Assembly: GCA_009801015.1 (NCBI GenBank)
Contig: VHZZ01008576.1
Location: 11,905-41,950, forward strand
Reading direction: 5' to 3'
Length of the DNA: 30,046 nt
Source: Silene noctiflora
Lineage: Eukaryota > Streptophyta > Magnoliopsida > Caryophyllales > Caryophyllaceae
Position 1 is the stretch's first letter. Every line of letters starts with the position of its first letter. Made by a program: the position numbers and the translations under genes. Under the pieces are notes generated by a model. That model was given only the letters and a program-made list of their open reading frames with translations. It did no database searches and was not told where the DNA came from. Below, piece by piece: positions 1 through 10,700 of the stretch.

Positions 1-634
1 ACACGCATAATTCAAGAATAATGTCGAGTAACCTATCACCGTTACCTCGAAAGCGTTTTCAATCTTCAATGGAGTCGTCCACTATGTAGTTATCCACCTC
101 CGGGTCGTCAAGATCCTCACCTAAACAACAAGCTAGACTAAATTAGACAAGAATTCAGGACTATAAGGAGAGGCACGAAATTCCAAGTAGTCCAAGATGA
201 GACTTTTCTTACTTAGAAATATGATGGATGAAGAGAGGAGAAGAATGGCGCGAAAATTAGCTATTTGGTTGAGAAATGAGGGAGATATGGTGATTTGAAG
301 TTTAAGGAAGGGGATGAACAACAATGGTGCTAGAGTTTGAAGGGCGTGCTAAAAATAAGAAGGAAGAAGAAGAGTGTTATGTGGTTTGTAGAAGGGAAAT
401 GGTAGAAATTGGGTCAATTATTATGTCTAGGCCCAAATAACTCTAAATGAGTCGGAAAACATCTTAAAATGCGTCTTAAGGCTACTATGCACTCAAGACG
501 GACAATAATATATTATTTATAAATATTACACTCAAAAATATATTTTTACTCAAAATAAGATTTAAATATAATTTGCTTTAATTAAATTATTAAAATACTT
601 TTAAGACCGTAAACGAAAAATTGCGGGTGTTACA
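1..634 (-). mobile_element. LTR of a gypsy-type retrotransposon, cut by window edge
   Basis: Read on the minus strand, the sequence from 634 starts TGTAACACCCGCAATTTTTC, a common start for plant Ty3/gypsy LTRs, and then runs for 634 bases with no long coding frame. The boundary falls abruptly inside a gag reading frame that occupies 635 onwards, so this LTR (solo, or the first LTR of a full element) probably inserted into that older gag. The candidate 5-bp target on the right is caggg (635-639). Its partner lies outside the window, so neither the far LTR end nor the duplication can be checked. Confidence 0.5.
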
Positions 635-972
635 CAGGGTGAGCCACAGCTTGACTTGGACCCTCCTCAAATTTTGTCTCCCCTATGACCAAGCTCTCAT
701 CCTCCTCATACTCAACCATACCCTCTCTTTCCCATTCTTCCACTTTCATTGCTGCCAGGGTTCTATTAGAAGGACAATCCTTCTTAAAATGGCCATACCC
801 TTGGCACTGGAAGCATTTGACTCTCTCCCTGGGCACAGATGGGTTAGTCTTAGGGTTCATGGGTCCCTTCCCCTTGTCCACAGTAGGTTGGGTCACTGGT
901 TTAGGTGTCCCACCAGTCCTGACACCAGTATAAGGTTTGTAAGCAGGTTTGGGCTTAGGCACAGTGAGTTTG

Positions 973-1175
973 TGTAACACCCTAAGAGATTGAGAGGAAA
1001 ATTGTCCCGCATTAAGAAACTAAGGAGCTTATGAGATCCTTGTAAAATATTTCACCCACCACTTAGTAACAAAGCCTTGTGCTTTTGGGCTTAAGTGAGG
1101 ACAAATAATGGCCCAAAGGCACACATCCCATCTTATTGGAGTTGTGTTACGACGGTGGTGGGTTGGATTGTTATA
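973..1175 (+). repeat. 5' LTR of the TRIM
   Basis: First copy of the 203-bp terminal repeat. It pairs with 1326-1528; 15 of the 18 differences are transitions. The end is TA rather than the usual CA. Confidence 0.93.
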
Positions 1176-1177
1176 AA

Positions 1178-1190
1178 TGGTATCAGAGCA
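1178..1190 (+). other. Primer-binding site (initiator tRNA-Met) of the TRIM
   Basis: TGGTATCAGAGCA lies two bases downstream of the 5' LTR and is complementary to the 3' end of plant initiator tRNA-Met, the primer used by most plant LTR elements. Confidence 0.92.
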
Positions 1191-1325
1191 ACCCTGCGAC
1201 CGTGGGGTAGTGAGCATGTGGTCAAGAGTACCCGGTTCACCCACCTAGCGGGGGAGGATTTTAGGCTTGGTTGCGGTCAGCTCTGAGACACAACGAGGAC
1301 GTTGTGTTCTTTAAGTAGAGGAGTT

Positions 1326-1528
1326 TGTAACACCCTAAGAGATTGAGAGGAAAATTGTCTCACATCGGGAAAATAAGGAGCTTATGAGATCCTTATAAAG
1401 TATTTCACCTACCACTTAGTAACAAGGTCTTGTACTTTTGGGCTTAAGTGATGAAAAATAATGGCCCAAAGGCACACATCCCATCTTATTGGGGTTGTGT
1501 TACGACAGTGGTGGGTCAGATTGTTATA
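1326..1528 (+). repeat. 3' LTR of the TRIM
   Basis: Second copy of the 203-bp terminal repeat, followed directly by the target duplication gtttg (1529-1533). Confidence 0.93.
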
Positions 1529-2356
1529 GTTTGGCCTTTCCCATATTTTCCACTCTAAGGGACAGGTTCACAACATCATCATAGGACCACAGTGGTTGCA
1601 TCCTAACCTTTGCAGCAATACCCTTATCAAGACCTGCTAAAAACCTAGCAATTCTCTACTCTGACTTCTCATTTATCTCACACTGAAGAGTCAACTGCTC
1701 AAACTCTCTCAGGTAAGCCTCATCCTGCCTAAGCTTAAACAATTTGATAAACAAGTCTTGAGTATAGTCTTTGGTGACAAACTTATCCAACAATTTCTTT
1801 TAAAGTTTGGACCAAAACCTGAGAGGCTTTTTCCCCTCTCTTATCCTCTGATGTTTAAGGTTGTCATACCACAATGAGGCATAACCTTTTAGTTTCAAAA
1901 CAATAACTTTACAAGCTTTAACATCAGTGTAATTTTTGTACTCAAAGACCTTTTCAATATCCCTAATCCATTCTAGTAGGTCATCAGGGTTAAGACTACT
2001 AGAAAAATCAGGAATTTCTACTTTAAGATGTCTGTCTATATGTTCAAGAGCCTCCTTTTGAGTCTTGTTGCTTTCACCTGAGTCTGATTCATACTCCTCC
2101 TTATGAAGGGGTTGTCCTCTTCCTACTCCCACATGGAAACCTCTGGCCCTACCTCTGCCTCTTCCTGGCGGTCTCCTTCTAGGGTCAGGATTTGGGATCC
2201 TCTCCATAACAATGTTCATAGCATTAGCCATCACATTGATAGTTCCTGCTAACTGATCTACCTTTGCTTCAATAACAGTAAGTATCTCTTCACTCATTGG
2301 GTTATTTTTTGTGTTTTTATTATAGTTAGGTATAATGGACTCACAAGACTCTCAAT

Positions 2357-2373
2357 CAAAGCTCTGATAACAA
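2357..2373 (-). other. Primer-binding site of the gag-bearing gypsy element
   Basis: On the minus strand this reads TTGTTATCAGAGCTTTG, differing at one base from the usual TTGGTATCAGAGC complement of initiator tRNA-Met. It lies 60 bp upstream of the gag ATG and 3 bp inside the presumed LTR end, the expected order for an LTR element. Confidence 0.75.
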
Positions 2374-2375
2374 TT

Positions 2376-3412
2376 TGCAGTGTCACACACAGGGTGATGC
2401 AGGAAATGCAGTCACTTTAAGAATTTTGGTAAAAATACTAAAATGACTCCTAAATTCATGAAACTTGGTGACAATTAACTTTAATATAAGAACTAATTTC
2501 TGGAAAATTTTGAGGAATTTTAGATGACCAGAAATATTTTGAATGAATCACACAAGATAGACTAATAGAAATGGATGCTGAACTGGGGCTTGTGACAGTT
2601 TGTATTGTGAAATTGCGCTGGGACTGGGATATAATTATCAACTTAATTTTTAATAAATCACAAGAAATCAAGATAATAATTTAAAGGACTCAAACTGAAT
2701 TAATCAAGCAAGCACATACTAAATTCAGTTGAAATCCAAACAGCGGGATTCAGACAAACCAAGCAAGCACAGGTTTGAATAAATTCTACTACATGTACTT
2801 AATCAACTTCTAAGAAAGCATAAGGAATCACTAAGCCTGACTTACAACTAAGCAAAGCACAAATTGTGAAGATTTGAGGTTGAGAGAAAATTCTCTTGGT
2901 TTTAATTCATCAAAATAAGCTGCTTTCATACATATGAGGTAGAGGTCCTTATATAGGCCTCTCCTGGTTTGTTCAGTACAGTGCAACCCTAGAAGTTTCA
3001 TCTAAGGGCCGGGATTGGTTCTTAAGATACAAACAAAGGTCTTAAATTATCTTACAAACAGCTGGAAAAATAAACTGAGGCAAATTGAAACAAAACAAAA
3101 ATAATTGCAGGTGATGGTGACATGTTGCTGCATTGGTAGTTGGTTCTCTTTGGCTTGGAGTATAAGGACGAGCTGCCTTAAAACAGGCCTTAACTTGGCT
3201 CTAGGTGGTATCTCGGAGAATGGCAAGACAAGGCAAAAGAGCTTTATGGATCAACTTCCTCTTGTTTAACCAAACATGGCAATCTACTTTATGCTTTATG
3301 ATTTATGTCTTCTTCTTCAACTGGTTTCAATTTGATTTTTTTGTGAATTGCAATGTGAACTAGCCCTGGCTACTTAGAACTTTTCTGGACTTAGTTGAGT
3401 GATCTTTCAGCT
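2376..3412 (-). mobile_element. Probable 5' LTR of the gypsy element
   Basis: The minus-strand LTR end (...ACTGCA) is set by the primer-binding site just downstream, at 2376. An LTR promoter is visible as CCTATATAAGG (about 2949-2959, minus). The upstream boundary is a guess: TGAAAGATCACTC on the minus strand starts at 3412, just where a second, older gag sequence appears to be interrupted. The partner LTR is not in the window, so length and target duplication cannot be verified. No coding frame of note lies within. Confidence 0.5.
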
Positions 3413-3488
3413 GGCCATGGTGGCAGCTGGTGGTTTGGCTTGTACTCCTACCTGCTGGCGTCCAGAGAGGGTCATGCAGTGGTTGTTG

Positions 3489-4628
3489 TCAAGCCATGGT
3501 CAGTGTGACTGTTGCTTGGCTCTTGATCTGAGTTGCCTTGGACCTCGACTCCTGCTGCAACTCCTCTTCCTCTGTCCCAAGTAATAACAAGAATCGACTT
3601 TTGCACCGATGACCTCTTGTATATTTTTGGTCACAGTTGAAACATAACCCTTTATCCAATTTCTCTTGACGTTCTGTTGGGGACAAGCGTTTTATAGGGA
3701 GACTTAAAAGGATTTGTTTTGGGTGGAGTTGGAGTGATAATTGGTGGTGCTGCTTATAAGGTTGGCTGAGATAATACTGTATTGGACGGTCTTATGGCTG
3801 TTGGTTTAGGAAGCCATTCACTGCCTCTTTTTTTAGTACTACCAATATCATTGTGGAGTTCACCGTACTTAGCCTCAATCTCCCTCTCCAAAGCAAAAGC
3901 ACTAGATAATGAGATTGGTTTAAGCATTTGAACCTCTTTTTGTATAATTGCCTTAAGTCCGGAAGTGAATTGAGACACAAGCACCGGCTCCGGCACACCA
4001 TGTACCTTATTAAGCAGCCTCTCGTATACAGCCTGGTACGCCAAAACGAAGGATGTTTGGTGGATTTTTATAATTGGCCAGTGAAATCTTCTAGGAGGGG
4101 TCAAATCGTAACTTGACTTGCTCTAAGAATTGAGGCCATGATCTTAGGAGGTTATTGTTCTTCATCCATCGGAATCACTATGTCGCTTCCCCTTCAACCA
4201 TAAATGTTACCGGTCGTAAGCGATTTTCGTCGGCAAATTGTAATAGGGAAAATATTCTTCGGCCTTAAATATTCAACCATTAGGATCGGAGCCGTTAAAT
4301 TTGGGTATTTCTATTTTAATTGGAAGTGGTAGAGGAAAGTTGGTGTTAATTATGTTGTTTTGTGTGGGTGGCAATAAAGCACTAGAAATTGGGGTATTGA
4401 ATCGGGGTGGGGTTCCCGGAAAACCAAGAGGCGGTGTTGCGCTAGTTTGGTTTTCTATAATGTGGGTTAAGTGTTGTATGCTTTTTTGGAGAGCTTGGAT
4501 GTTTTGAAATGTGAAAAGAGTGTGTTGATCTAAGCGTTGTGGTAAGGTGTTAATGACATATTCCCACAGTTGAGGCTCAACAGGAATGGGTTCATTAGGT
4601 TGGTCAGATTGGTATTTGTGGGTGGCCA
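3489..4628 (-). pseudogene. Second, older Ty3/gypsy gag (degenerate)
   Basis: Three minus-strand fragments are in gag order. 4628-4273 begins MATHKYQ and ends with IKIEIPKFNGSDPNG, a motif at the start of the gag core in plant chromovirus-like elements. 4104-3754 carries the core, with a FTSGLK segment and a downstream SLSSAFALEREIEAKY segment. 3686-3489 carries a zinc knuckle, CFNCDQKYTRGHRC (3644-3603). The pieces lie in different frames with stops between them, so the gene is dead. The frame with the knuckle is lost near 3489 and no protease or reverse transcriptase follows, which fits interruption by the LTR at about 3412. It is clearly a different family from the gag at 635-2297: the knuckle spacing is the same but the residues are not. 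Confidence 0.8.
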
Positions 4629-4744
4629 TGACAACGTCGACGAGAGCACCAATTGTTATGACGGAGAGACTTCGAGTGCTCGCAAACTCCAAATTTTATT
4701 AACTGAAGGGAGAATTAACGAAAAGGAGAGTCAATTATTTTTTC

Positions 4745-4824
4745 GTAGTTGCTCATTCATGGACGAGTTTTACTCTTTCGTAGACTTTTTTCCATTATTT
4801 TTCCATAGTATACCCCTTGTCTAG

Positions 4825-4887
<63 letters not shown>

Positions 4888-5351
4888 AATCTAATTCTCT
4901 CTCTCACAAAATTAGTCAAATCCGTCAAATTACACAATTATGGATGATAATTCTCATATCGATCAAGTAATAATTCTAATTCTTCATTTTATTAATTTAG
5001 GAATTGATTTACACTAATTAAATTAGCGTTTGTTTAAACCATCGCCGACATTGGAATAAGGGACGGCCATAAAAGAGTATACAGTATACTAATAATTAAT
5101 AAAATGTTTAAACGTTTGAGGAGGTTGTCAAGACGGCCGGTGGCGCAAGGGAGGTGGCGATGAGGGTGGTGGATGGTGGCTAACGGGTAGTGGTGGTTGG
5201 ATGGTGGTAGTTAGAGTGAGAAAAGAGTAAATGAAGAAGATAGATAGAGAATGAAAGAAGGGTATTAAAACAAAAATCATGAAAATAAAAGGGGTATTAT
5301 GGTCATTTTCGTCCATGAAAAAAGTAAAACTCGTCCATAAATGAGCACCAC
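4745..5351. repeat. Foldback structure with about 40-bp inverted arms
   Basis: The left arm (about 4750-4785, around tggacgagttttactcttt) and the right arm (about 5311-5348) are inverted copies with a few mismatches and one indel, about 610 bp apart. The interior holds the AAC microsatellite and AT-rich sequence with no supported gene. I could not find a clean target duplication. It may be a Mutator-like MITE or the remains of the LTR of the neighbouring gag element. Confidence 0.5.
4826..4887 (+). repeat. (AAC)n microsatellite, about 20 units
   Basis: An uninterrupted AAC run of 62 bp. Perfect repeats of this length are usually length-polymorphic. Confidence 0.98.
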
Positions 5352-7080
5352 CCTATTTTTTATGCGATGCCTTCGCCAATATAACTTGTTTTTTTATATA
5401 ATACTAAACTAACCAAAATTAAATTATTCCCCATCAATCATCATGGCTAAACTTATGGACGTCACTTAATTCTTGGCTTGATCTTCTCAATCTAATTGAT
5501 TTATTTCCTTCTATAATTCATGCCCCAAATATATCATCATCCTTGACTCATGCTAATTGTAATCGAATAAATCATCTTTAGTGGATTTCCTGAGTCTTGT
5601 TGACCGGCGCGGATTCGGAATGTCCGTTGGTGTAACATAATTGATCCGTTTTAATCATAAGAAAGATACAACATTTGCAAACATATAATAATTTTATTAA
5701 TAGTGACCATATTGTTTGATAAGGCAAAAATGGGCTAATGTGATTTAGGTTCATCGAATCTTGTAAATTCGAATAAGATTCGAGTTTGTCGAACATAACG
5801 ACTTAGGTCAGAATTATATCTCAATTTAATCATAAATTCATAACCAATCTAAATTTTATTTGTTAGAATCCCATCATAAATCCCAGATAGATTTTAGGTT
5901 ACTAATATGAATTATGGTTTTAACGTTGGAATAATAATTTATGAGATTTATCTTCTCCTAAAGTACCTAAAGCCTTAACCCCTTGTTGCCACTATATTAC
6001 TTTTAGTTTTATTCTACGTTAAATAAATTTGCTCCTAAAATAGCAAAACAAGTTATGAGCATGTAATAGAGTTTTCTTTTAAAGGAACCTTTAACCCCAT
6101 AGTTGAACTATTAGGACATTTAGTTATAGACTTGACTCAAATTTACTATCTCCATAAATCTTAAATACGGATCTCCGGGTGACAATTTTAGGTCCTAGCA
6201 TATCTCAAGTTCTCAACTGAAGAAACAATATTTGTTATATTGTAGTTTTCAACAACTTTGTTGTATGATCATCTTATCATACGATGGGGCAAAACCGGAA
6301 AGGGCTAAATCGGAAAAAGTCCAAAATTAATAACCTAATATCTATTTAACTATGATTATATTTCACAATATGATATTTTATACTGATGACAGACTAATTA
6401 AATAAATTAACTATCATTATAAAACTCCATCAGATTATAAAAATAAAATAAAAAACAAAGAATATAAATGTCTATTTTTAAACTTATTTGCTATTACAAC
6501 CGTCCTATGAAATTTATGTTCAACATTTCTCCTATGGGATAATCCTATAATATAGAATGAGACATAATAAAAGAGTAACCTAAATGTAACCCATATATTT
6601 ATTTTAACTTAATTAGTTTGAGAAATCATTATTTCGTACGGAGTAATGATTACTAACAAATTTAAATATGTAAATATCAAAGTAAAATACTACTCCGTGG
6701 TTATTAAAATAAAAATTTATTTTATAAGCTTATTAAGTGTATTTTAATTGCACCGATTGTTGGATTTATAAACCTGTCAAAATCTGATTCGCCCGTTTTT
6801 TCAGGGTCTCTACCCAAAAATATCGACCAGCGACCTACTTGACCTCAACGCGAAATTACCCGTTAGTTTAAGATCAAAACCCGTTATATTAAGATCAAAG
6901 ATAAATCAAGAATTTAATTGAAATATTAATATTTTATACAGTATATTATTTTCGCAATAATAATTAAAAAATTATGTATTAGTTTGTGTTTCAAATTACA
7001 AGTATAATTAAAAATTAATTTTATATAACTGTTTCAATCCATAATAAAAAAATAATTATTAAAATAACTATCTCTTATTC
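5352..7080. other. AT-rich intergenic spacer, no gene seen
   Basis: Both strands show only short chance frames. Two copies of the TACTCCGT-type motif occur (6637-6645 as its reverse complement, and 6691-6699). Nothing else could be supported. Confidence 0.6.
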
Positions 7081-7400
7081 TGAGTTCAGACTCTTTTAGA
7101 CCTGATGAAATTGACCCGACCCAACACTGAAACTCAAGATTCTAACTTGACTCCAACCCGAATTAACACGACCTAGTATAACCCGACCCAAATATTTATT
7201 ATTGCAAAATGGTTATCATCTACAAATAACTTGATAATAGTTGACCCAAAGTTTGTAGACCCGAAATGACGCGACAAAAAATTGAACGACCCGGACCCAA
7301 CCCGATTGATCCGTTTGTCAAGTCTATCCTCATCCAACTGGAAACCGACTTACCCGACTCTAACAGGTCTAGTCTTACCGCAATTCTCCCTTGTGTCGGG
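7081..7400. repeat. Degenerate ACCCGAC-rich repeat
   Basis: Variants of ACCCGACCC / GACCCGA recur about every 20-40 bp (for example near 7115, 7180, 7258, 7295 and 7353). Such subterminal motif arrays are usual in plant hAT-like MITEs and derived low-complexity repeats. No terminal inverted repeats or target duplication were found, so class and borders are open. Confidence 0.4.
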
Positions 7401-7785
7401 AATACTCATCACAAGTTTACAACGAGTGAAATACCTAATCATATGGGTAGATAAGACAAAATATAATGCTACTCCCTAGACACTCTCTTTTATCTTATCT
7501 CTTCATATGAATAGTATTTGACCCGTCGCAAAAACTTGTGACTGATATACCCGATAAACACAAGACAATCTTATGGAACAATTTGTTATTGACGCATTGA
7601 ACTTCAACCATTTGGGTACTTGGGGTCCAACAAATTTGCATCTTTACTTGAACAAACAAATTGCTTCATTTTCTTGTTCATCTTCGTCTTCATAATTTCA
7701 CCACTTCTTCTCCTTCAACTCTTCCTTCTAAAGATCTTCAGTCTGCTGTTTGTTGAAGAGGCAGATCATATAAATAAACAAATAA

Positions 7786-10700
7786 ATGGGAAGAATAATA
7801 GTAGCATTAATAGTGGCTTCATGGGTTATCCCCATTTCATTGCTTGTTAATCACATTGTTCCTCATCCTTACATGGTACTCCCTCCGCCCCGATTATTTA
7901 TTTACCTTTGATTAAAATTCTGCTCGCAAAAACTAACAATTGGAGTATGTTTTTACTATGTTGTTAATGCAGGATGAAATATTTCACATCCCACAAACTC
8001 AGCAATATTGCAATGCCAATTTCCGCAGTTGGGATCCTATGATTACAACACCTCCTGGCCTGTATGTTCCTGATTTTGTTATATTAGAGTAAAGATTGAT
8101 TAAAGTTTTCATTTTGGGTCATTTGGAAATGGGTTTTATGTGTTTGGGTAAGGCTGCATATATACTGTCAAGACATCATCTCAACCAAAAGCTTAAGCTG
8201 ATGGTTGAGGTCCCATGATCAGTTTTATATTCTAACATATACGACCCCCTACCAGCAATTTGCGGGAGCCCTTGAGATAATGGGTATTGTTGTTTTAGTT
8301 GTATAATAATGGGTGAAGTTTTTATTTTGTGTAATTTTAAATTAGTATGTGTGTTGGATAAGGCTGCGTAGATCCGACCCCTTAGCGGAATGCTACTTAC
8401 AAAATCAGCTTCAAGTGATGATTATTTTAGATGCTGCTTAATTAGTTAGTATGAGTATTTCTTGAGTTAAATTAAACAAGTGGTAACATTAGGAATAAAG
8501 ATAGATATGATGTATTTGATTTATCTAAGGCTCTAAGCTATTTCATTGCTGTAAAAAATTAAAAAATACTCCCTCCGTCCTGGTCATTTGTTGTCCTTTT
8601 CCATTTTGGGTGTCTCAGTCATTTGTTGTCCTTTCTATTTTAAGATTGCATTTGATGAGTAATTTGATTTTTCACCTTCAATTTAGTCCACTTGTCATGT
8701 TATAATTGGCTCCCTCCTCTTTCCTTGGTCTTTGTGCCAAAACCAAAGGACAACAAATGACCGGGACGGAGGGAGTATTAAACTAGAAGTTACTAGTTAT
8801 GAATCTGGAAGAACGATAGGATGATAAATCACATGTGTAGTGTAGTTGATTAACCAAAAGTGATGATATTCAAGCTTTATGAATAAGGAACTGAGATTTA
8901 TACATATGTCTAGGTTGTAATCGTAAGACATTTTAAGGTGAAGTTTAAATATAGCTACCCACGTAAACTAGTTGGATTAAAGCGTTAATCTTCATAAATT
9001 GGGAAGAATATGATAATGATTCTTGTCAATGGCTAAACTGGAGAATTATATATATGGCTAAAGGTTTATTTTAGATGCTAGCTCAAAATTGCAGGAGTAT
9101 GCAACTGTCAATATCATCTTGAAACTAAAAGTCTAAAACTACAGGTTCCCTAAATATACTCCGTTGGTTGATTTTTTTGCTTTTGAATTCCTGGTCACTT
9201 TTAGCACATTTTAGGCAGAAGGATAAAGTAAATTGGAATTAGAAATTGATGATATGTAATTCAAAACCTTTGTAGGTACTATCTTTCACTAGCGCATGTT
9301 GCTTCTTTGTTTCCAGGCATGCATTTGTTACACCAGGCATCATCATTTTCCGATCTATGTTCCACTGCTATACTTCGGTCTGTCAATGGTGTTCTAGCTA
9401 TTGTGTGCGGCATTCTTCTTTACGAGATAATCACTAAATTAAGACCAACACTTGATAGAAAAAAGGCTACCCTGTTTAGTGTTATTCTGTCATTGTACCC
9501 TCTTCATTGGTTCTTCACCAATCTTTTCTACACTGATGTAGCATCATTGACCGTGTTCCTCGGCATGTACCTCGCATCCCTGAAGAACAAGTATCTTTTC
9601 AGTTCTTTGGTAAGTAGACCTTGAGGGCCTTCGTTGTTTTGTGCTCATATCCATGAAGAGACTCATAAACCCAATATCCATGAAGAGACTTGTATCCATT
9701 TCAAGTCGAGTCAAAGACTCACTATTCTTTCATCCTGAATTAAGATGGAGTAAAGTGGTATGAGTCATTCAACTAGCTGTGCTTCTTTTTATTGTTAAGT
9801 AGTAATTATGCAATAGTGTACCCGACATCATATCAACTAACGAGGGCAGGGCCTGGGGCCTAATGAGAAAGTAAGCAACGACAGTGTTGAAAAAAACATC
9901 ACAGACTTACAGTTGCTGGTGTTGGTAGTAGTGAGAAGCGGTGGCCGGATGGTAGTGTAATTAGCTTGATTGAGTTTAACCAATTTTAAGGTAAGGAGAA
10001 TGTGGGTCGTCTGCTCATGGGAGGAAATGAAAATGATTTTTCACAAGAGCTGTTAAAATTTAAATGGATGGTTGCACTACATGGCTGCTGATGTGGTGTT
10101 TCTGTTGTAACAAAAAATTACTACCTTTACCCCCACCATTTGGGCATTGCTGGAACACTTGAGGCATATAGTAATGTTGTTATTGTTTTAATGATGATGA
10201 TACTTCACAGGATCTTTTGCATGGTTTATTCATAAGCTTTATCAATCTGTTTCTTGCAGCTTGGAGCCTTGGCAATATGCATTCGACAAACAAATGTCAT
10301 ATGGATGCTGTTTGTTGCATGTAGCAGCCTAATTGAGATGCTGCTGGTCCATGGGAGACATAGCACTGTGAAGGAATCTGAAGTGTCTCATGGTGAAAAG
10401 ATTTGGATGACTCCTAAATATGACATTTCAGTAAATGCAGGACTAAAACGGCGAAAAAACTCAGTTGATGCTCCATCTCCTGCAATTCCTAATGATCACG
10501 AGGCTGCTGTTTGTAGCTCATATATCTCAGGTTCTTCTCCCTATTGCTTATTCTATTTGTTTTGAAGCAATCACTGAACACACTTAGCCTTTTAGCACAA
10601 TCAGAATCAAAAGTGCTGCTCTCGACAATCAGAATCGGGGTCATAGTCTTGTGATCTCTTTTGTGTATCTCTAGGTTCTTAACTTCTTATAGATGTGCCT

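Larger units (their letters stand above)
973..1528 (+). mobile_element. TRIM (miniature LTR retrotransposon), complete
   Basis: Two direct repeats of 203 bp (973-1175 and 1326-1528) both begin TGTAACACCCTAAGAGATTG and end TTGTTATA. They differ at 18 positions with no indel, about 91% identical. Two bases after the first repeat comes TGGTATCAGAGCA (1178-1190), the complement of the 3' end of initiator tRNA-Met, which is the usual plant primer-binding site. Just before the second repeat is a short purine-rich tract, aagtagaggag (about 1313-1323). The flanks are a perfect 5-bp duplication, gtttg (968-972 and 1529-1533). The internal part is only 150 bp and codes for nothing, so the element depended on proteins from other elements. 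This matches the TRIM class precisely. It sits inside a gypsy gag frame. Confidence 0.95.
635..2297 (-). pseudogene. Ty3/gypsy gag, broken by stops and a TRIM insertion
   Basis: The minus-strand frame starts at ATG 2297 and carries an N-terminal gag region, including a basic Arg/Gly/Pro stretch and a core with an IPDF...LEWIRDIEKVF-type segment (2297-1803). It then meets in-frame stops at 1800-1802 (TAA) and 1656-1658 (TAG). It is split by a TRIM element at 973-1528 and resumes at 972 with a CCHC zinc knuckle, CFQCQGYGHFKKDC (815-774), that would bind RNA in the capsid. TRIM plus one target copy is 561 bp, a multiple of three, so the frame on both sides is the same. The 3' end of gag and all of pol are missing because an LTR starts at 634. 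It is a decayed element. The assignment to gypsy gag rests on the knuckle and the core motif; the lineage is not resolved. Confidence 0.85.

Noticed and set aside
5128-5316. 62-codon minus-strand frame rich in Pro, His and Ser
   Set aside because: Low-complexity sequence inside the foldback structure; no gene evidence.
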